Source of the DNA: Anaerostipes sp.
Lineage (GTDB): Bacteria > Bacillota > Clostridia > Lachnospirales > Lachnospiraceae
Reading direction: 5' to 3'
Length of the DNA stretch: 63,603 nucleotides
Assembly: GCF_018381315.1 (NCBI RefSeq)
Contig: NZ_JAGZSD010000021.1
Coordinates: forward strand, 1-63,603
Part shown: positions 24,847-33,204 of the stretch, one piece after another
Layout of the letters: each line of letters starts with the position of its first letter
Position numbering within the stretch: the stretch's first letter is position 1
Position numbers and translations under genes: made by a program
Notes under the pieces: model-generated
The model's input: only the letters and a program-made list of their open reading frames with translations
What the model was told of the DNA's origin: nothing
Databases searched by the model: none

Positions 24847-26151
24847 AATCCAGTAGCCGAAGTTTCCTGTCTTCTGACTGACTTCAGGAACGGTTAAAAA
24901 GTTTTTGAATCCAAACAGCTTAGCGATAAAGTTTTTTTCGTTATCAAATATACCGGGGATTCCCAGGTAAAGCCTTTTGGTGTGTTTGTGCTGACAAAGC
25001 ATCAGATGCCCGTAGCTTCCGTAGTTGAGCAGAAGGAATCCATTTGTTTGGAGATTTTCCGGCACATCCGGAATATTCTGCAGATCATCTACTTTGAGTT
25101 TGATGCTAGGATCAAGCATATAAGAAGGAGGTAAGGGCAAGGTGGGATACTCCTTCCAGTCAAAGAGACCGGGAGTGCCTGATACTCCCTGTTCTTTGGC
25201 TTTCTTTTCCAGTTGAAGAGCTTCAATGTATTCTGCCAGTTTTGAATTTGCATCAGCAGCAGTTTCTTCTTTTGGCGGTTCCTCTTCGGCCACAGACTCG
25301 GCGTTCACAGGTTCCGGTTCAGGAATTTCAGGTTCTACATAGACCCTTGGAGGTGTTCCGGCCGGAACAGGTGCCGGCTCCGGCACTGTAGATTCTGTTT
25401 CGGGAGTTTCCTCAGGTATGGGGATTTCCTGCGGCAGTTCATCAAAAGGATCCTGTGTGGAAGGAGGGTCCGGAGCACTGGCCGGAGGTTCCTCATCTTC
25501 TTCATCTGGTTCCTCTGTAACTGCCGAAGCAGGATTCTGTAATGGAGCAGATTCAGGAGTGCTTTCGTCCTGAGCCGGCTCCGGCTGCTCTGTGACTTCG
25601 GGAGCTGGCATGACGATACTTTCTCCTTGCGCTGGTTCCGGCTGTTCTTCGTTTGCCGGAACAGAATTTTCCTCAGGCGCAGGTTCTGAATCCGCCTGCT
25701 GTTCAGGAACTGCCTGCTTTTCAGAAGGGGCTGGGGCACTGTCTACTTCTTCACTGACAGTCTCTGTCTGCTTTGAAGCAGTATCCGCGGGCAGAAAGCT
25801 GCGGATAGTGATTGGTTTATCATTCCATTCCGAACCAAAGAAGTGGCTGTTGGAATGATAAATTAAAAAGCCGTCCACCTGGTCCAAATCTACAACCAGA
25901 GGATAAGTATTCTTAAACTCAATGATGGTGTCATTGCGCTGGAAGGAATCCAGCAGGATGCCTTCCATGGTTCCATGGCGGAATCTGTAGAAATAGATTT
26001 TGTAAGTTAATGCCTCATCATTTGTCTTGACATGGAAGTATAACCGAAGCTGCTTCTGCCGTTTTTCGATCTTGGCAAACCCTGCATTTTCGCCTTTCAT
26101 GCCATTGCTGTATTCGTATAGATATGAAACGATTCGTTGATATTCAGCCAA
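24835..26151 (-). CDS. DUF6128-like protein with a long Pro/Glu-rich linker
   Basis: 438 residues from a TTG at 26151 (GAGAG upstream); a GTG at 26214 would begin almost inside the divergent tadA start and has no ribosome site. An N-terminal globular domain (about 1-125) and a C-terminal domain (about 330-438) flank a low-complexity region of about 200 residues rich in Pro, Glu and Ala (EEQPEPAQ, APEVTEQPEPAQ type repeats). There is no signal peptide. Proteins like this are common in Lachnospiraceae; I assign DUF6128 from memory. Function unknown. Confidence 0.7.
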   Translation of the reverse strand: MAEYQRIVSYLYEYSNGMKGENAGFAKIEKRQKQLRLYFHVKTNDEALTYKIYFYRFRHGTMEGILLDSFQRNDTIIEFKNTYPLVVDLDQVDGFLIYHSNSHFFGSEWNDKPITIRSFLPADTASKQTETVSEEVDSAPAPSEKQAVPEQQADSEPAPEENSVPANEEQPEPAQGESIVMPAPEVTEQPEPAQDESTPESAPLQNPASAVTEEPDEEDEEPPASAPDPPSTQDPFDELPQEIPIPEETPETESTVPEPAPVPAGTPPRVYVEPEIPEPEPVNAESVAEEEPPKEETAADANSKLAEYIEALQLEKKAKEQGVSGTPGLFDWKEYPTLPLPPSYMLDPSIKLKVDDLQNIPDVPENLQTNGFLLLNYGSYGHLMLCQHKHTKRLYLGIPGIFDNEKNFIAKLFGFKNFLTVPEVSQKTGNFGYWILAL

Positions 26152-26217
26152 TGTGATACTCTCTTTTTGATTTATTCTATGAAGGGGGCAGAAAAAATAT
26201 GACCGGGAGAACACGAA

Positions 26218-26676
26218 ATGAATGAAAAAGAAAAATTTATGAAAGAAGCCATTAAACAGGCAAAAAAAGCAGCGGCCATCGGAGACGTGCCGATTGGCTG
26301 CGTAATAGTTTCAGAAGGCAGGATTATTGCCAGAGCCTATAACCAGAGAAACAAAAGAAAAACCACTCTGGCCCATGCAGAGCTGCTGGCTATTGAAAAG
26401 GCCAGTAAAAAAACAGGAGACTGGAGGCTTGAAGAGTGTACCATGTACATCACTCTGGAGCCGTGCCAGATGTGCGCAGGAGCCATTGTCCAGGCACGGA
26501 TTCCGAAGGTGGTAATCGGTGCCATGAATCCGAAAGCAGGATGTGCAGGCTCTATTTTAAACATTCTGCAGCGGGAAGAATTCAACCATCAGGCAGAGAT
26601 AGAATCCGGAGTTCTTGGGGAAGAGTGCAGTCAGATGATGAGTGACTTTTTCCGTCAGTTAAGAAAGAAAAGCTAG
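26218..26676 (+). CDS. tadA: tRNA-specific adenosine deaminase
   Basis: 152 residues. TadA changes A34 to inosine in the wobble position of tRNA-Arg(ACG). The zinc site is intact: His and catalytic Glu in HAELLAI near residue 55, and the two Cys of PCQMCAGAIV near residue 85. A GGGAGAAC site precedes the ATG. It is divergent from the DUF6128-like gene and ends 6 bases before the convergent corA gene. Confidence 0.94.
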   Translation: MNEKEKFMKEAIKQAKKAAAIGDVPIGCVIVSEGRIIARAYNQRNKRKTTLAHAELLAIEKASKKTGDWRLEECTMYITLEPCQMCAGAIVQARIPKVVIGAMNPKAGCAGSILNILQREEFNHQAEIESGVLGEECSQMMSDFFRQLRKKS

Positions 26677-26682
26677 CCTTCT

Positions 26683-27561
26683 TCAGATCCATTTTTTCTT
26701 TTTAAAGATCAAGATCTCTGCGGCAACGATAACCAGGCAGATTACAATAAGGATAAAGTAACTGTATGGAAAATGAAGTTCCGGCATATTTTTAAAATTC
26801 ATCCCGTACCATCCGGTGACCAGGGAGAGCGGGAAAAAGATCGTGGTAACGACCGTCAGTATCTTCATGGTTTCATTTTGTTTGATATCCACCTGGGATT
26901 GGTACATCTCACGGATCTGCAGGGCATATTCCCTGAGGAACTGCGTATAGTTTAACAGCCGTTCCGCCCGGTTGGTAAGTACGGAAAAGTGCCGGATATC
27001 GGCCTGGGAAAAGAAACCCAATGTATTTTCTTCTAATTCACTGCTGAAATCACTGAGTTGCTGGTAATAGGCGTTAATGCGCAGCAGCCTCCGGCGCACA
27101 TGGATCAGTGAATGGTTAATATTTGTATCTTTTCCGGACAGGATGATATCCTCAATTTCAGCCAGATGTGTTTCGTAGTCCTGAAGTCTTATCATGTCAT
27201 CTTTGATAAGAGATTCTGTAAATAAAAATAAAAACTGCGGAAGTGATGAGACGTTCATAATATTTCTCTGTTCTATGATTGTCTCCAGTTCATTTATATG
27301 TTTCTTATCCTCGATTAGCACCAGAAGATTCTTTGAAAGATAATAAGAAAGGCAGAATTCCTTTTCAGCAGGATTCTTTTTATCCGGAATCAGAAGAGTG
27401 CCGCATATAAAATCAGAAAAAACATCTGCCTTGCAGCTGTTGATCCCATGGCTCTTAATTGTTTCAATAAACGGCAGATACGGGCAAAGGGACGGATATT
27501 TTTTCAGGTATTCTTCGGTTGTAAGCAGTTCTGCTTTGCTGTTTTGTATAGAATAAACCAT
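26683..27561 (-). CDS. CorA-family divalent cation transporter
   Basis: 292 residues. A long N-terminal cytoplasmic domain (about 1-230) rich in helices is followed by two C-terminal membrane segments (about 230-250 and 265-285), with the selectivity motif YGMNF at the end of the first. CorA-type channels bring in Mg2+ or related ions; some relatives export zinc, so the ion is not certain. The C terminus KKKKW is positive, as in CorA. An AGGAGATGTGG site precedes the ATG. Confidence 0.9.
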   Translation of the reverse strand: MVYSIQNSKAELLTTEEYLKKYPSLCPYLPFIETIKSHGINSCKADVFSDFICGTLLIPDKKNPAEKEFCLSYYLSKNLLVLIEDKKHINELETIIEQRNIMNVSSLPQFLFLFTESLIKDDMIRLQDYETHLAEIEDIILSGKDTNINHSLIHVRRRLLRINAYYQQLSDFSSELEENTLGFFSQADIRHFSVLTNRAERLLNYTQFLREYALQIREMYQSQVDIKQNETMKILTVVTTIFFPLSLVTGWYGMNFKNMPELHFPYSYFILIVICLVIVAAEILIFKKKKWI

Positions 27562-27634
27562 GTTTCCACATCTCCTTTTTATCTCAATTATAGCCGTTCA
27601 AAAGAAAAAATAAAATAGAAAATAAAATAAAAGT

Positions 27635-27664
27635 TGACGAATGCAAACAATATTTAGTATAATC
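27635..27664 (+). promoter_or_regulatory. Promoter of the SRP RNA gene
   Basis: TTGACG (27635-27640), 18-nt spacer and perfect TATAAT (27659-27664). The predicted start, near 27671, is about 34 bases before the folded RNA, so the 5' end is probably processed. Confidence 0.8.
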
Positions 27665-27704
27665 AAATTTGCACATGTAATATGATTTTAATACGTCAAA
27701 AAGC

Positions 27705-27970
27705 TTCCGTGCAGCCGGGGAGGCAGCGGTGCCCTGTATCTGCAATCCGCTATAGCAGAGGTGATGGCCTGTTTAGGGCTTTTCTTTGTGGAGCTGCCCT
27801 TTATAAGTGGCGTTGATGTTTGGGTCTTGCGCAATGAGAATCTACGAACCGTGTCAGGTCGGGAACGGAGCAGCACTAAGTAGAACCTCTCATGTGCCGT
27901 AAGGGTGCCTGGGCTGAGTTAACTGTAGAGGTAACGTCTGTGGAGAGAGTTCGACGCAGGCCGCACGGAA
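27705..27970 (+). ncRNA. ffs: Signal recognition particle RNA (large Gram-positive type)
   Basis: About 266 nt. The ends pair (TTCCGTGC 27705-27712 with GCACGGAA 27963-27970). The 5' Alu-like domain has GGGGAGGCAGCGGTGCCCTG and TGCAATCCGC, and the Ffh-binding helix 8 has GTCAGGTC..GGAA..GGAGCAGCA at 27853-27874, with the GGAA tetraloop. This is the scRNA form with an Alu domain known from Bacillus and Clostridia. It works with Ffh in membrane targeting of nascent proteins. Confidence 0.95.
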
Positions 27971-27998
27971 TTTAATAATTAAATAGTTAAAATGGATG

Positions 27999-28025
27999 AA
28001 CAGGTATACTCTGCCTGTTTTTTTA
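27999..28025 (+). terminator. Terminator of the SRP RNA gene
   Basis: AACAGG / CCTGTT stem with a short loop, followed by T7. It begins about 30 bases after the mature 3' end. Confidence 0.75.
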
Positions 28026-28048
28026 TTGCATAGAGAAATTATCTGCCT
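28018..28048 (+). repeat. Post-terminator repeat copy (TTTTTTTATTGCATAG...)
   Basis: Starts in the T run of the SRP RNA terminator and matches 21627-21657 at 28 of 31 bases. It contains the first of three TGCATAGA octamers (28027, 28076, 28124) that are spaced 49 and 48 bases apart. Confidence 0.6.
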
Positions 28049-28062
28049 GTGGCAAATCGCAT

Positions 28063-28080
28063 TTGGCACGCAAAGTGCAT
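28063..28080 (+). promoter_or_regulatory. Sigma-54-like -24/-12 promoter
   Basis: TTGGCACG-CAAA-GTGCAT carries GG at 28065-28066 and GC at 28077-28078 with exactly 10 bases between, and the full TGGCACG of the sigma-54 consensus. It points at the PTS regulator gene at 28207. The -12 side overlaps an inverted repeat GTGCATA-N7-TATGCAC (28075-28095). A sigma-A-like TATAAT is also present at 28143-28148 with a poor -35. Confidence 0.55.
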
Positions 28081-28206
28081 AGAACAATTATGCACCCGGT
28101 GTTTTGCCAGGAATTGTGCTATATGCATAGAACGGAATTTCTTATAATATATATGTATGATAAAATAGCGGTGAATCATATTTAATGTTGGAGAGAGGGA
28201 GATCAT

Positions 28207-30258
28207 TTGGATAAAAGAAGCAATCAGATTTTAAATCAGCTTTTGAAAGAAGAAGAACTGGATCTTAAAGAAGTGTCCGAGAAACATCAGGTATCTGAAC
28301 GGATTATCCGCAGAAAAATAAGAGAGCTGAACGATGAGCTCAGAGCCGGCGGACTTCCTGTGATCGACATTAAAAGTGAAGGAATTCTGCGGCTTGAAGA
28401 CAGAGGGGAAGGTCTTCGGGAACAGTTCCGGCAATTCATAAAAGAGAACAATTTTTATACATATCATTTATCCAAAAATGAAAGAAAGACTATCCTGGCC
28501 ATGCTGCTTCTGAACGCAGACGAGTATGTGACGGCGGCATGGATTTCTGAGTATGTAAGTACCAGCAGGAATACGATCATCAGTGATCTGAATGACTTAA
28601 AAGACTGGTTCCAGAAGAATAATATGAACCTGGTTTCCCAGGTTCAGAAAGGCTATGTGGTTCATGCCTCTGAGGGAGATATACGTTCCGGGATGCTGAA
28701 GCTGCTGGAACTGAACCTGGATGAAGAAAAGTACGGTACAATGGGAGCGTATCATGTATTTGGACATCTCCTGCTCAAAGAGATTCAATATCAGAGATAT
28801 TATGAGAAGATCCAAAGGATTCTGAAGGAAGAAGAAGCAAGACATGACTGCTATCTCTCTGATTTTTCTTTTTCTGTTGCAGTGTATGAACTTCTCATAC
28901 TGATTAACAGGCTCAAAAAGGGAAAAACACTGGAAAGTGAAAGACAGAAGGAATGGGGCAGCACAGTGCAGAGTTCAAAATATCCGCTGAGCAGGGCAGT
29001 ATTGGACCGTCTCGGCAGGGAGTTCTCATTCCAAGTGCCTGAAGCTGAGGCAGAGAACTTTGTATTCTGCTTAAGAAGAAAAAGCTATCTCAAAAGCGGC
29101 ACCAACAACGTGGACCAGCTGGTTATTCCTGTGCTTATAGGAGAAGTTATTTACCGGATCACCAGCCGTTTCCAGATTAATTTTTATCTGGATTTTGCAC
29201 TTTATGATCTTTTGGTCGACCATATGAAGTCCGCCATCTACCGCATGGCCTCCGGGGAAGTGCTGGAGAACCCTTTCCGCACAGAGATTGAGAAAGGCTA
29301 CCCTGAAGTGTTTTCAGTGGTGGAAGAGTGCCTTAAACCGCTGGAAGATTACCTGGAGGTGAAGGTGCCCAGGGATGAGGTTTCTTTTTTGGTAATGTAT
29401 ATTGCTTCTATGCTGGAGAGGGATAAGCTGGAGAGAATGAAGGAACAGAGAGTTCCGGCAGTTCTTGTCTGTGCAATGGGAAGAGGTACCGTGCAGCTTA
29501 TGCTGGCGAAATTAAAACAGCTGGAAGATGTGATTCATGTGACGGATGTAAGATCGGCTCATGATCTGAAGGACAGAGATCAGATAAAAGATCATCTGGT
29601 AATCTCTACAGTTCCTTTTTCAGAAGGAGAACTGCCTAATCTGCTCATGGTAACTCCTATGCTGGAGCAGGACGATCTTTACAGGATCAGAAGGAAGGCT
29701 ACAAAGCTTCGGGAAAAATGGTCTGATATCAATGGCAAAGACCACAAAAACCGGATCGAAACAGAGACGGAACCAGAGGTTAAGGCAGAGAGAAACTTTT
29801 TGGCTGAAATGCTGTCAGCGGACCGCATTGAGATCAACAGGGAAGCAAAGGACTGGGAAGAAGGAGTGAGAGCCGCCGGGCAGCTGCTCTATAAATCCGG
29901 TGCTGTAACTTACGAATATGTCAATGCTATGGTAGAAAATATCCGTGTGAATGGTTCTTATGTAGTGATTTATCCGGGGATTGCCATACCGCACGCTGAG
30001 CAGGAGAAAGGGGCTGTCAGAGAGGCAGCCAGCCTTGTGAGACTGAAAAAACCTGTGGTATTCGGCAACAGTGAGAATGATCCGGTAACTTACATCATCG
30101 GCCTGAGTATTTTAAACTCAAATACCATTAACTGTGCTATATATAATTTGGTCGGGCTGTTTGGACAGGAAAAAGCAAAACGGGAGCTGGAAGAACAGGA
30201 AACACCAAAAGAGCTTCTTGAAACGATCCGCAGGCTGGAAAATCAGTACTGCCGGTGA
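28207..30258 (+). CDS. BglG/MtlR-type PRD transcriptional regulator with EIIB and EIIA domains
   Basis: 683 residues, TTG start behind GGAGAGAGGGAG. Two N-terminal winged helices (about 1-65, 85-160) precede two PTS regulation domains (about 175-405), an EIIB-like domain with Cys in VLVCAMGRGT near residue 422, and a C-terminal EIIA-2 domain (about 535-680) with His in GIAIPHAE near residue 595. No AAA+ domain is present, so it is a sigma-A type activator, not a LevR-type sigma-54 activator. It precedes the galactitol-like PTS genes, its likely targets. Confidence 0.9.
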   Translation: MDKRSNQILNQLLKEEELDLKEVSEKHQVSERIIRRKIRELNDELRAGGLPVIDIKSEGILRLEDRGEGLREQFRQFIKENNFYTYHLSKNERKTILAMLLLNADEYVTAAWISEYVSTSRNTIISDLNDLKDWFQKNNMNLVSQVQKGYVVHASEGDIRSGMLKLLELNLDEEKYGTMGAYHVFGHLLLKEIQYQRYYEKIQRILKEEEARHDCYLSDFSFSVAVYELLILINRLKKGKTLESERQKEWGSTVQSSKYPLSRAVLDRLGREFSFQVPEAEAENFVFCLRRKSYLKSGTNNVDQLVIPVLIGEVIYRITSRFQINFYLDFALYDLLVDHMKSAIYRMASGEVLENPFRTEIEKGYPEVFSVVEECLKPLEDYLEVKVPRDEVSFLVMYIASMLERDKLERMKEQRVPAVLVCAMGRGTVQLMLAKLKQLEDVIHVTDVRSAHDLKDRDQIKDHLVISTVPFSEGELPNLLMVTPMLEQDDLYRIRRKATKLREKWSDINGKDHKNRIETETEPEVKAERNFLAEMLSADRIEINREAKDWEEGVRAAGQLLYKSGAVTYEYVNAMVENIRVNGSYVVIYPGIAIPHAEQEKGAVREAASLVRLKKPVVFGNSENDPVTYIIGLSILNSNTINCAIYNLVGLFGQEKAKRELEEQETPKELLETIRRLENQYCR

Positions 30259-30275
30259 TTTAAATAATGCAGACG

Positions 30276-30312
30276 GAGACAGAATCTTAGACAGGATTCT
30301 GTCTCTTTTTTT
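30276..30312 (+). terminator. Terminator after the PRD regulator gene
   Basis: Perfect 11-bp stem GAGACAGAATC / GATTCTGTCTC with an 8-nt loop, followed by T7. The PTS genes downstream therefore need their own promoter; TATAAT at 30399-30404 has a poor -35, which suggests dependence on an activator. AAAAAC-AC-GTTTTT (30427-30440) is a small palindrome in the leader. Confidence 0.88.
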
Positions 30313-30455
30313 ATGCATAGAAATTGTATATAAGTTAGTACAATTTTGTGCGTTTCTTTGAGACAGCTCTTGGCCTTTATGGGACGCTGAGACGAATCTA
30401 TAATGAATTTAACATAACAAGTTCTGAAAAACACGTTTTTGGATCGGAGGATAAC

Positions 30456-30929
30456 ATGATCTGGGAAAACTTAAAAGACACACTTGTAAAGACAGAAATG
30501 AAGGCAGGAAATGAACAGGAAATATTTGAACAGTTGGGAGGTGTATTAATTCAGGAAGGCTACTGTAAGAAAAGTTATGTGGAAGCATTAAACGAGAGGG
30601 AGAAGGTTTATCCTACAGGGGTGCTGGCCGGTGACATTGGAGTGGCAATCCCGCATACGGATCCGTGTCATGTAGAAAAAACAGGAATCGCCATTGCCGT
30701 GCTGAAAGAGCCGGTATCATTTTTCCACATGGGAACGAACCCGAAAGAAAATGTGAAAGTCCCGGTAAAGTTCGTCATGATGCTTGCCATTGCAGGTAAA
30801 CAGCATTTGGAAGTGCTTCAGAAAGCAATTCTTTTAATTCAGGATGCAGAGGTTTTGAGAATGCTTGTGGAAGCAAAAAAGCCGGAAGAGATCATTCAAA
30901 TCATTAAAAATAAGGAGGAGTCATTATGA
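30456..30929 (+). CDS. PTS EIIA component, galactitol/fructose type
   Basis: 157 residues from the ATG at 30456, chosen for its ATCGGAGG site; a longer in-frame start exists upstream without one. It is an EIIA-2 domain with the phosphorylated His in GVAIPHTD near residue 68. It hands phosphate from HPr to the EIIB encoded next. The stop overlaps the EIIB start (ATGA), so the two are coupled. Confidence 0.92.
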   Translation: MIWENLKDTLVKTEMKAGNEQEIFEQLGGVLIQEGYCKKSYVEALNEREKVYPTGVLAGDIGVAIPHTDPCHVEKTGIAIAVLKEPVSFFHMGTNPKENVKVPVKFVMMLAIAGKQHLEVLQKAILLIQDAEVLRMLVEAKKPEEIIQIIKNKEESL

Positions 30930-31231
30930 GGACTTACAGAATCTTATCAGCATGCGGAACAGGAATTGCAACATCAACGGTGGCATCTGAGACGTGCAAA
31001 AGGCTTTTGGCAGAACGGGGAATTCCGTCAGTGGAAATTTCAGAGTGCAAGGCTTTGGAAGTAGTCGGGAGGGCAGAGATTTTTAATCCGGATGTGATTA
31101 TTCACACTGCCGAGATTCCGGTAAATGAGCTGAAAGGGTACCAGACTTACCGGACATTGGAATTTATCACTGGGTTCGGAGCCGAAGAAAAAGCTGATGA
31201 AATCGCTGAATACTTGAAATCATTAGAGTAA
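30926..31231 (+). CDS. PTS EIIB component, galactitol type
   Basis: 101 residues, a single EIIB domain. The phosphorylated Cys is in ILSACGTGIATST at residue 10, the P-loop typical of the galactitol family. It overlaps the EIIA gene by 4 bases and is followed after 24 bases by the EIIC gene. Confidence 0.93.
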   Translation: MRTYRILSACGTGIATSTVASETCKRLLAERGIPSVEISECKALEVVGRAEIFNPDVIIHTAEIPVNELKGYQTYRTLEFITGFGAEEKADEIAEYLKSLE

Positions 31232-31255
31232 GGAAGTTAGAAAGGGAGGAGAATT

Positions 31256-32515
31256 ATGAGCGTTTTACAATACATCTTGGATTTAGGTTCATCTGTAGTC
31301 ATGCCATTGATCATAACCATTCTCGGGCTGATCCTGGGACAAAAATTTTCCAAAGCATTCCGGTCCGGCATGACCATAGGAATCGGATTTATAGGAATCA
31401 ATCTTGTAATCGGGCTGATGGGGGATTTTGTAAGCCCGGCGGCACAGGCAATGACACAGCGGTTCGGAATGAACCTGTCAGTTATTGACGTGGGGTGGCC
31501 TGTCAGTGCATCCATTGCTTTTGGTACGAAGATTGTACCGTTTGTATTTATTGTGTGCTTTGTCTTAAATATCATTATGCTGGCTACCAACACTACAAAG
31601 ACATTGAATATTGATATCTGGAACTATTGGCATTTCATTTTGACCGGAGCGCTGGTGCAGTTTCTGACCGGAAGTATGGCCGCTGGAGTTGTAGCATCAG
31701 GAATTACATTCATTATTATCATGAAGCTTGCCGATTACTCTGCACCGAGGGTACAGGATTACTTCGGGCTTCCCGGGGTTTCTCTGCCTCACACAGAAAC
31801 TGTAAGCTGGGCACCGGTATGTATTTTGTTAGATAAGGTTTATGAAAAAATACCGGGCTTTAATAAAATCCATTTTGACGGGGAAACGATTCAAAAAAAA
31901 TTCGGAATTATCGGTGAACCGATGGTCCTGGGACTGATTCTGGGAGCAGGCCTTGGCGCCCTGGCAGGATATGAACCGAATAAGATTATTACCCTTGGAG
32001 TGAACATGGCAGCGGTTATGTTTATACTGCCCAGGATGGTAAGAATTCTTATGGAAGGCCTGATGCCTTTAAGTGAAGATGCAAAAAAATTCCTGGCGAA
32101 AAAGTTCCCGGGAAAAGAAGTCAATATCGGTATGGATGCAGCGATTGCAACAGGATCTCCTATGGTTATCTCAGCTGCCCTGATTATGATTCCGGTTACA
32201 CTTCTGCTGGCAGTGATTCTTCCGGGAAACAGAGTTCTTCCGCTGGTAGACCTTGCCACGCTTCCGTTCTTTATGATCTGGCCGGTTGTAGCGTCCAAAG
32301 GAAACCTGTTCCGCTCACTGATCACAGGAACACTTATGATGGTGGCAATTTTATATATCGCTACCAACTTGGCAGGAACCGCTACATTAATTGCACAGTC
32401 AACAGACTTTACCTTCCCGGCAGGGGCAAAGGCAATCTCTTCACTGGATACAGGAGCACATTTAGTACCGTACATTATTTATAAGATTGCAGAATTTTTC
32501 CAAATGCTGTTTTAA
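31256..32515 (+). CDS. PTS EIIC component, galactitol (GatC) family
   Basis: 419 residues with about ten hydrophobic segments, matching the GatC family of PTS permeases. The GEPMVLGLILGA segment near residue 221 and the SLPHTETVSWAP-like region near 176 are family-like. With EIIA and EIIB it forms a complete phosphorylating transporter. GatC relatives import galactitol, but also arabitol, ribitol, xylitol and other polyols, so the substrate must be judged with the enzymes downstream. Confidence 0.92.
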   Translation: MSVLQYILDLGSSVVMPLIITILGLILGQKFSKAFRSGMTIGIGFIGINLVIGLMGDFVSPAAQAMTQRFGMNLSVIDVGWPVSASIAFGTKIVPFVFIVCFVLNIIMLATNTTKTLNIDIWNYWHFILTGALVQFLTGSMAAGVVASGITFIIIMKLADYSAPRVQDYFGLPGVSLPHTETVSWAPVCILLDKVYEKIPGFNKIHFDGETIQKKFGIIGEPMVLGLILGAGLGALAGYEPNKIITLGVNMAAVMFILPRMVRILMEGLMPLSEDAKKFLAKKFPGKEVNIGMDAAIATGSPMVISAALIMIPVTLLLAVILPGNRVLPLVDLATLPFFMIWPVVASKGNLFRSLITGTLMMVAILYIATNLAGTATLIAQSTDFTFPAGAKAISSLDTGAHLVPYIIYKIAEFFQMLF

Positions 32516-32537
32516 TCTTTTCACATAAGGAGGCAAT

Positions 32538-33185
32538 ATGTTATTAGAAAAAGAAAGAATGAAGGTTATCGAAATTGCATTAAAGATTCAGAAGGAAAAG
32601 CTGATCCCGCTTACATTCGGGAACTTTAGCCTGAGGGATCCGGAAACAGGATATGTATGCATTACCCCCAGCGGAATGCCGTATGAGACCCTTCATCCTT
32701 CAGACATTGTAATTGTAAGTACAGATAACAAGATCATTGACGGAGAACGCCGTCCATCCATAGAAATGCCGCTTCACACAGCAATGTACCGGAGACGGCC
32801 GGATGTATTCGGTGTGGTTCATACTCATTCTACCTACTGTACAGCATGGGCATGTATCGACGGAGGAATGCCGTGCATTACCTCAGAGGCAGCAGGTCTG
32901 GTAGGCGGAAATATACGCTGTGCGGCTTTTGTACCGCCCGGAAGCGATGAACTGGCAGAGGTGACTTCAGTGGCTATCGGAGATGACAAGGCAGTCTTAA
33001 TGGGAAATCACGGTGCAATCTGCATTGATGAGAACATCGACAAAGCATACAATGATGCGATTGTCCTGGAGGAAAGCGCAAAAGTGGCATATCTGGCTTA
33101 CCGGATGGGAAATGTAAATACGCTGGAGGACCAGATGTGTAAATTCCTGAAGGAAGATACAGATCAGAACTATGGACAGAAATAA
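32538..33185 (+). CDS. Class II aldolase/adducin family protein (fuculose-phosphate aldolase-like)
   Basis: 215 residues, the size of L-fuculose 1-phosphate aldolase. The catalytic Glu is in RPSIEMPLH near residue 74, the Zn-binding His pair in VVHTHST near 94, and the third His in MGNHGAI near 156. Such enzymes split a ketose phosphate to DHAP and an aldehyde, or act as epimerases. It follows EIIC by 22 bases with an AGGAGG site and would act after the PTS and dehydrogenase. Confidence 0.88.
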   Translation: MLLEKERMKVIEIALKIQKEKLIPLTFGNFSLRDPETGYVCITPSGMPYETLHPSDIVIVSTDNKIIDGERRPSIEMPLHTAMYRRRPDVFGVVHTHSTYCTAWACIDGGMPCITSEAAGLVGGNIRCAAFVPPGSDELAEVTSVAIGDDKAVLMGNHGAICIDENIDKAYNDAIVLEESAKVAYLAYRMGNVNTLEDQMCKFLKEDTDQNYGQK

Positions 33186-33204
33186 GAATTAGGAGGATGG
33201 TAAC

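Noticed and set aside
30360..30390. Second sigma-54 site ahead of the EIIA gene
   Set aside because: TTGGCC is followed by GC only after 12 bases, not 10, so it does not fit the -24/-12 spacing.
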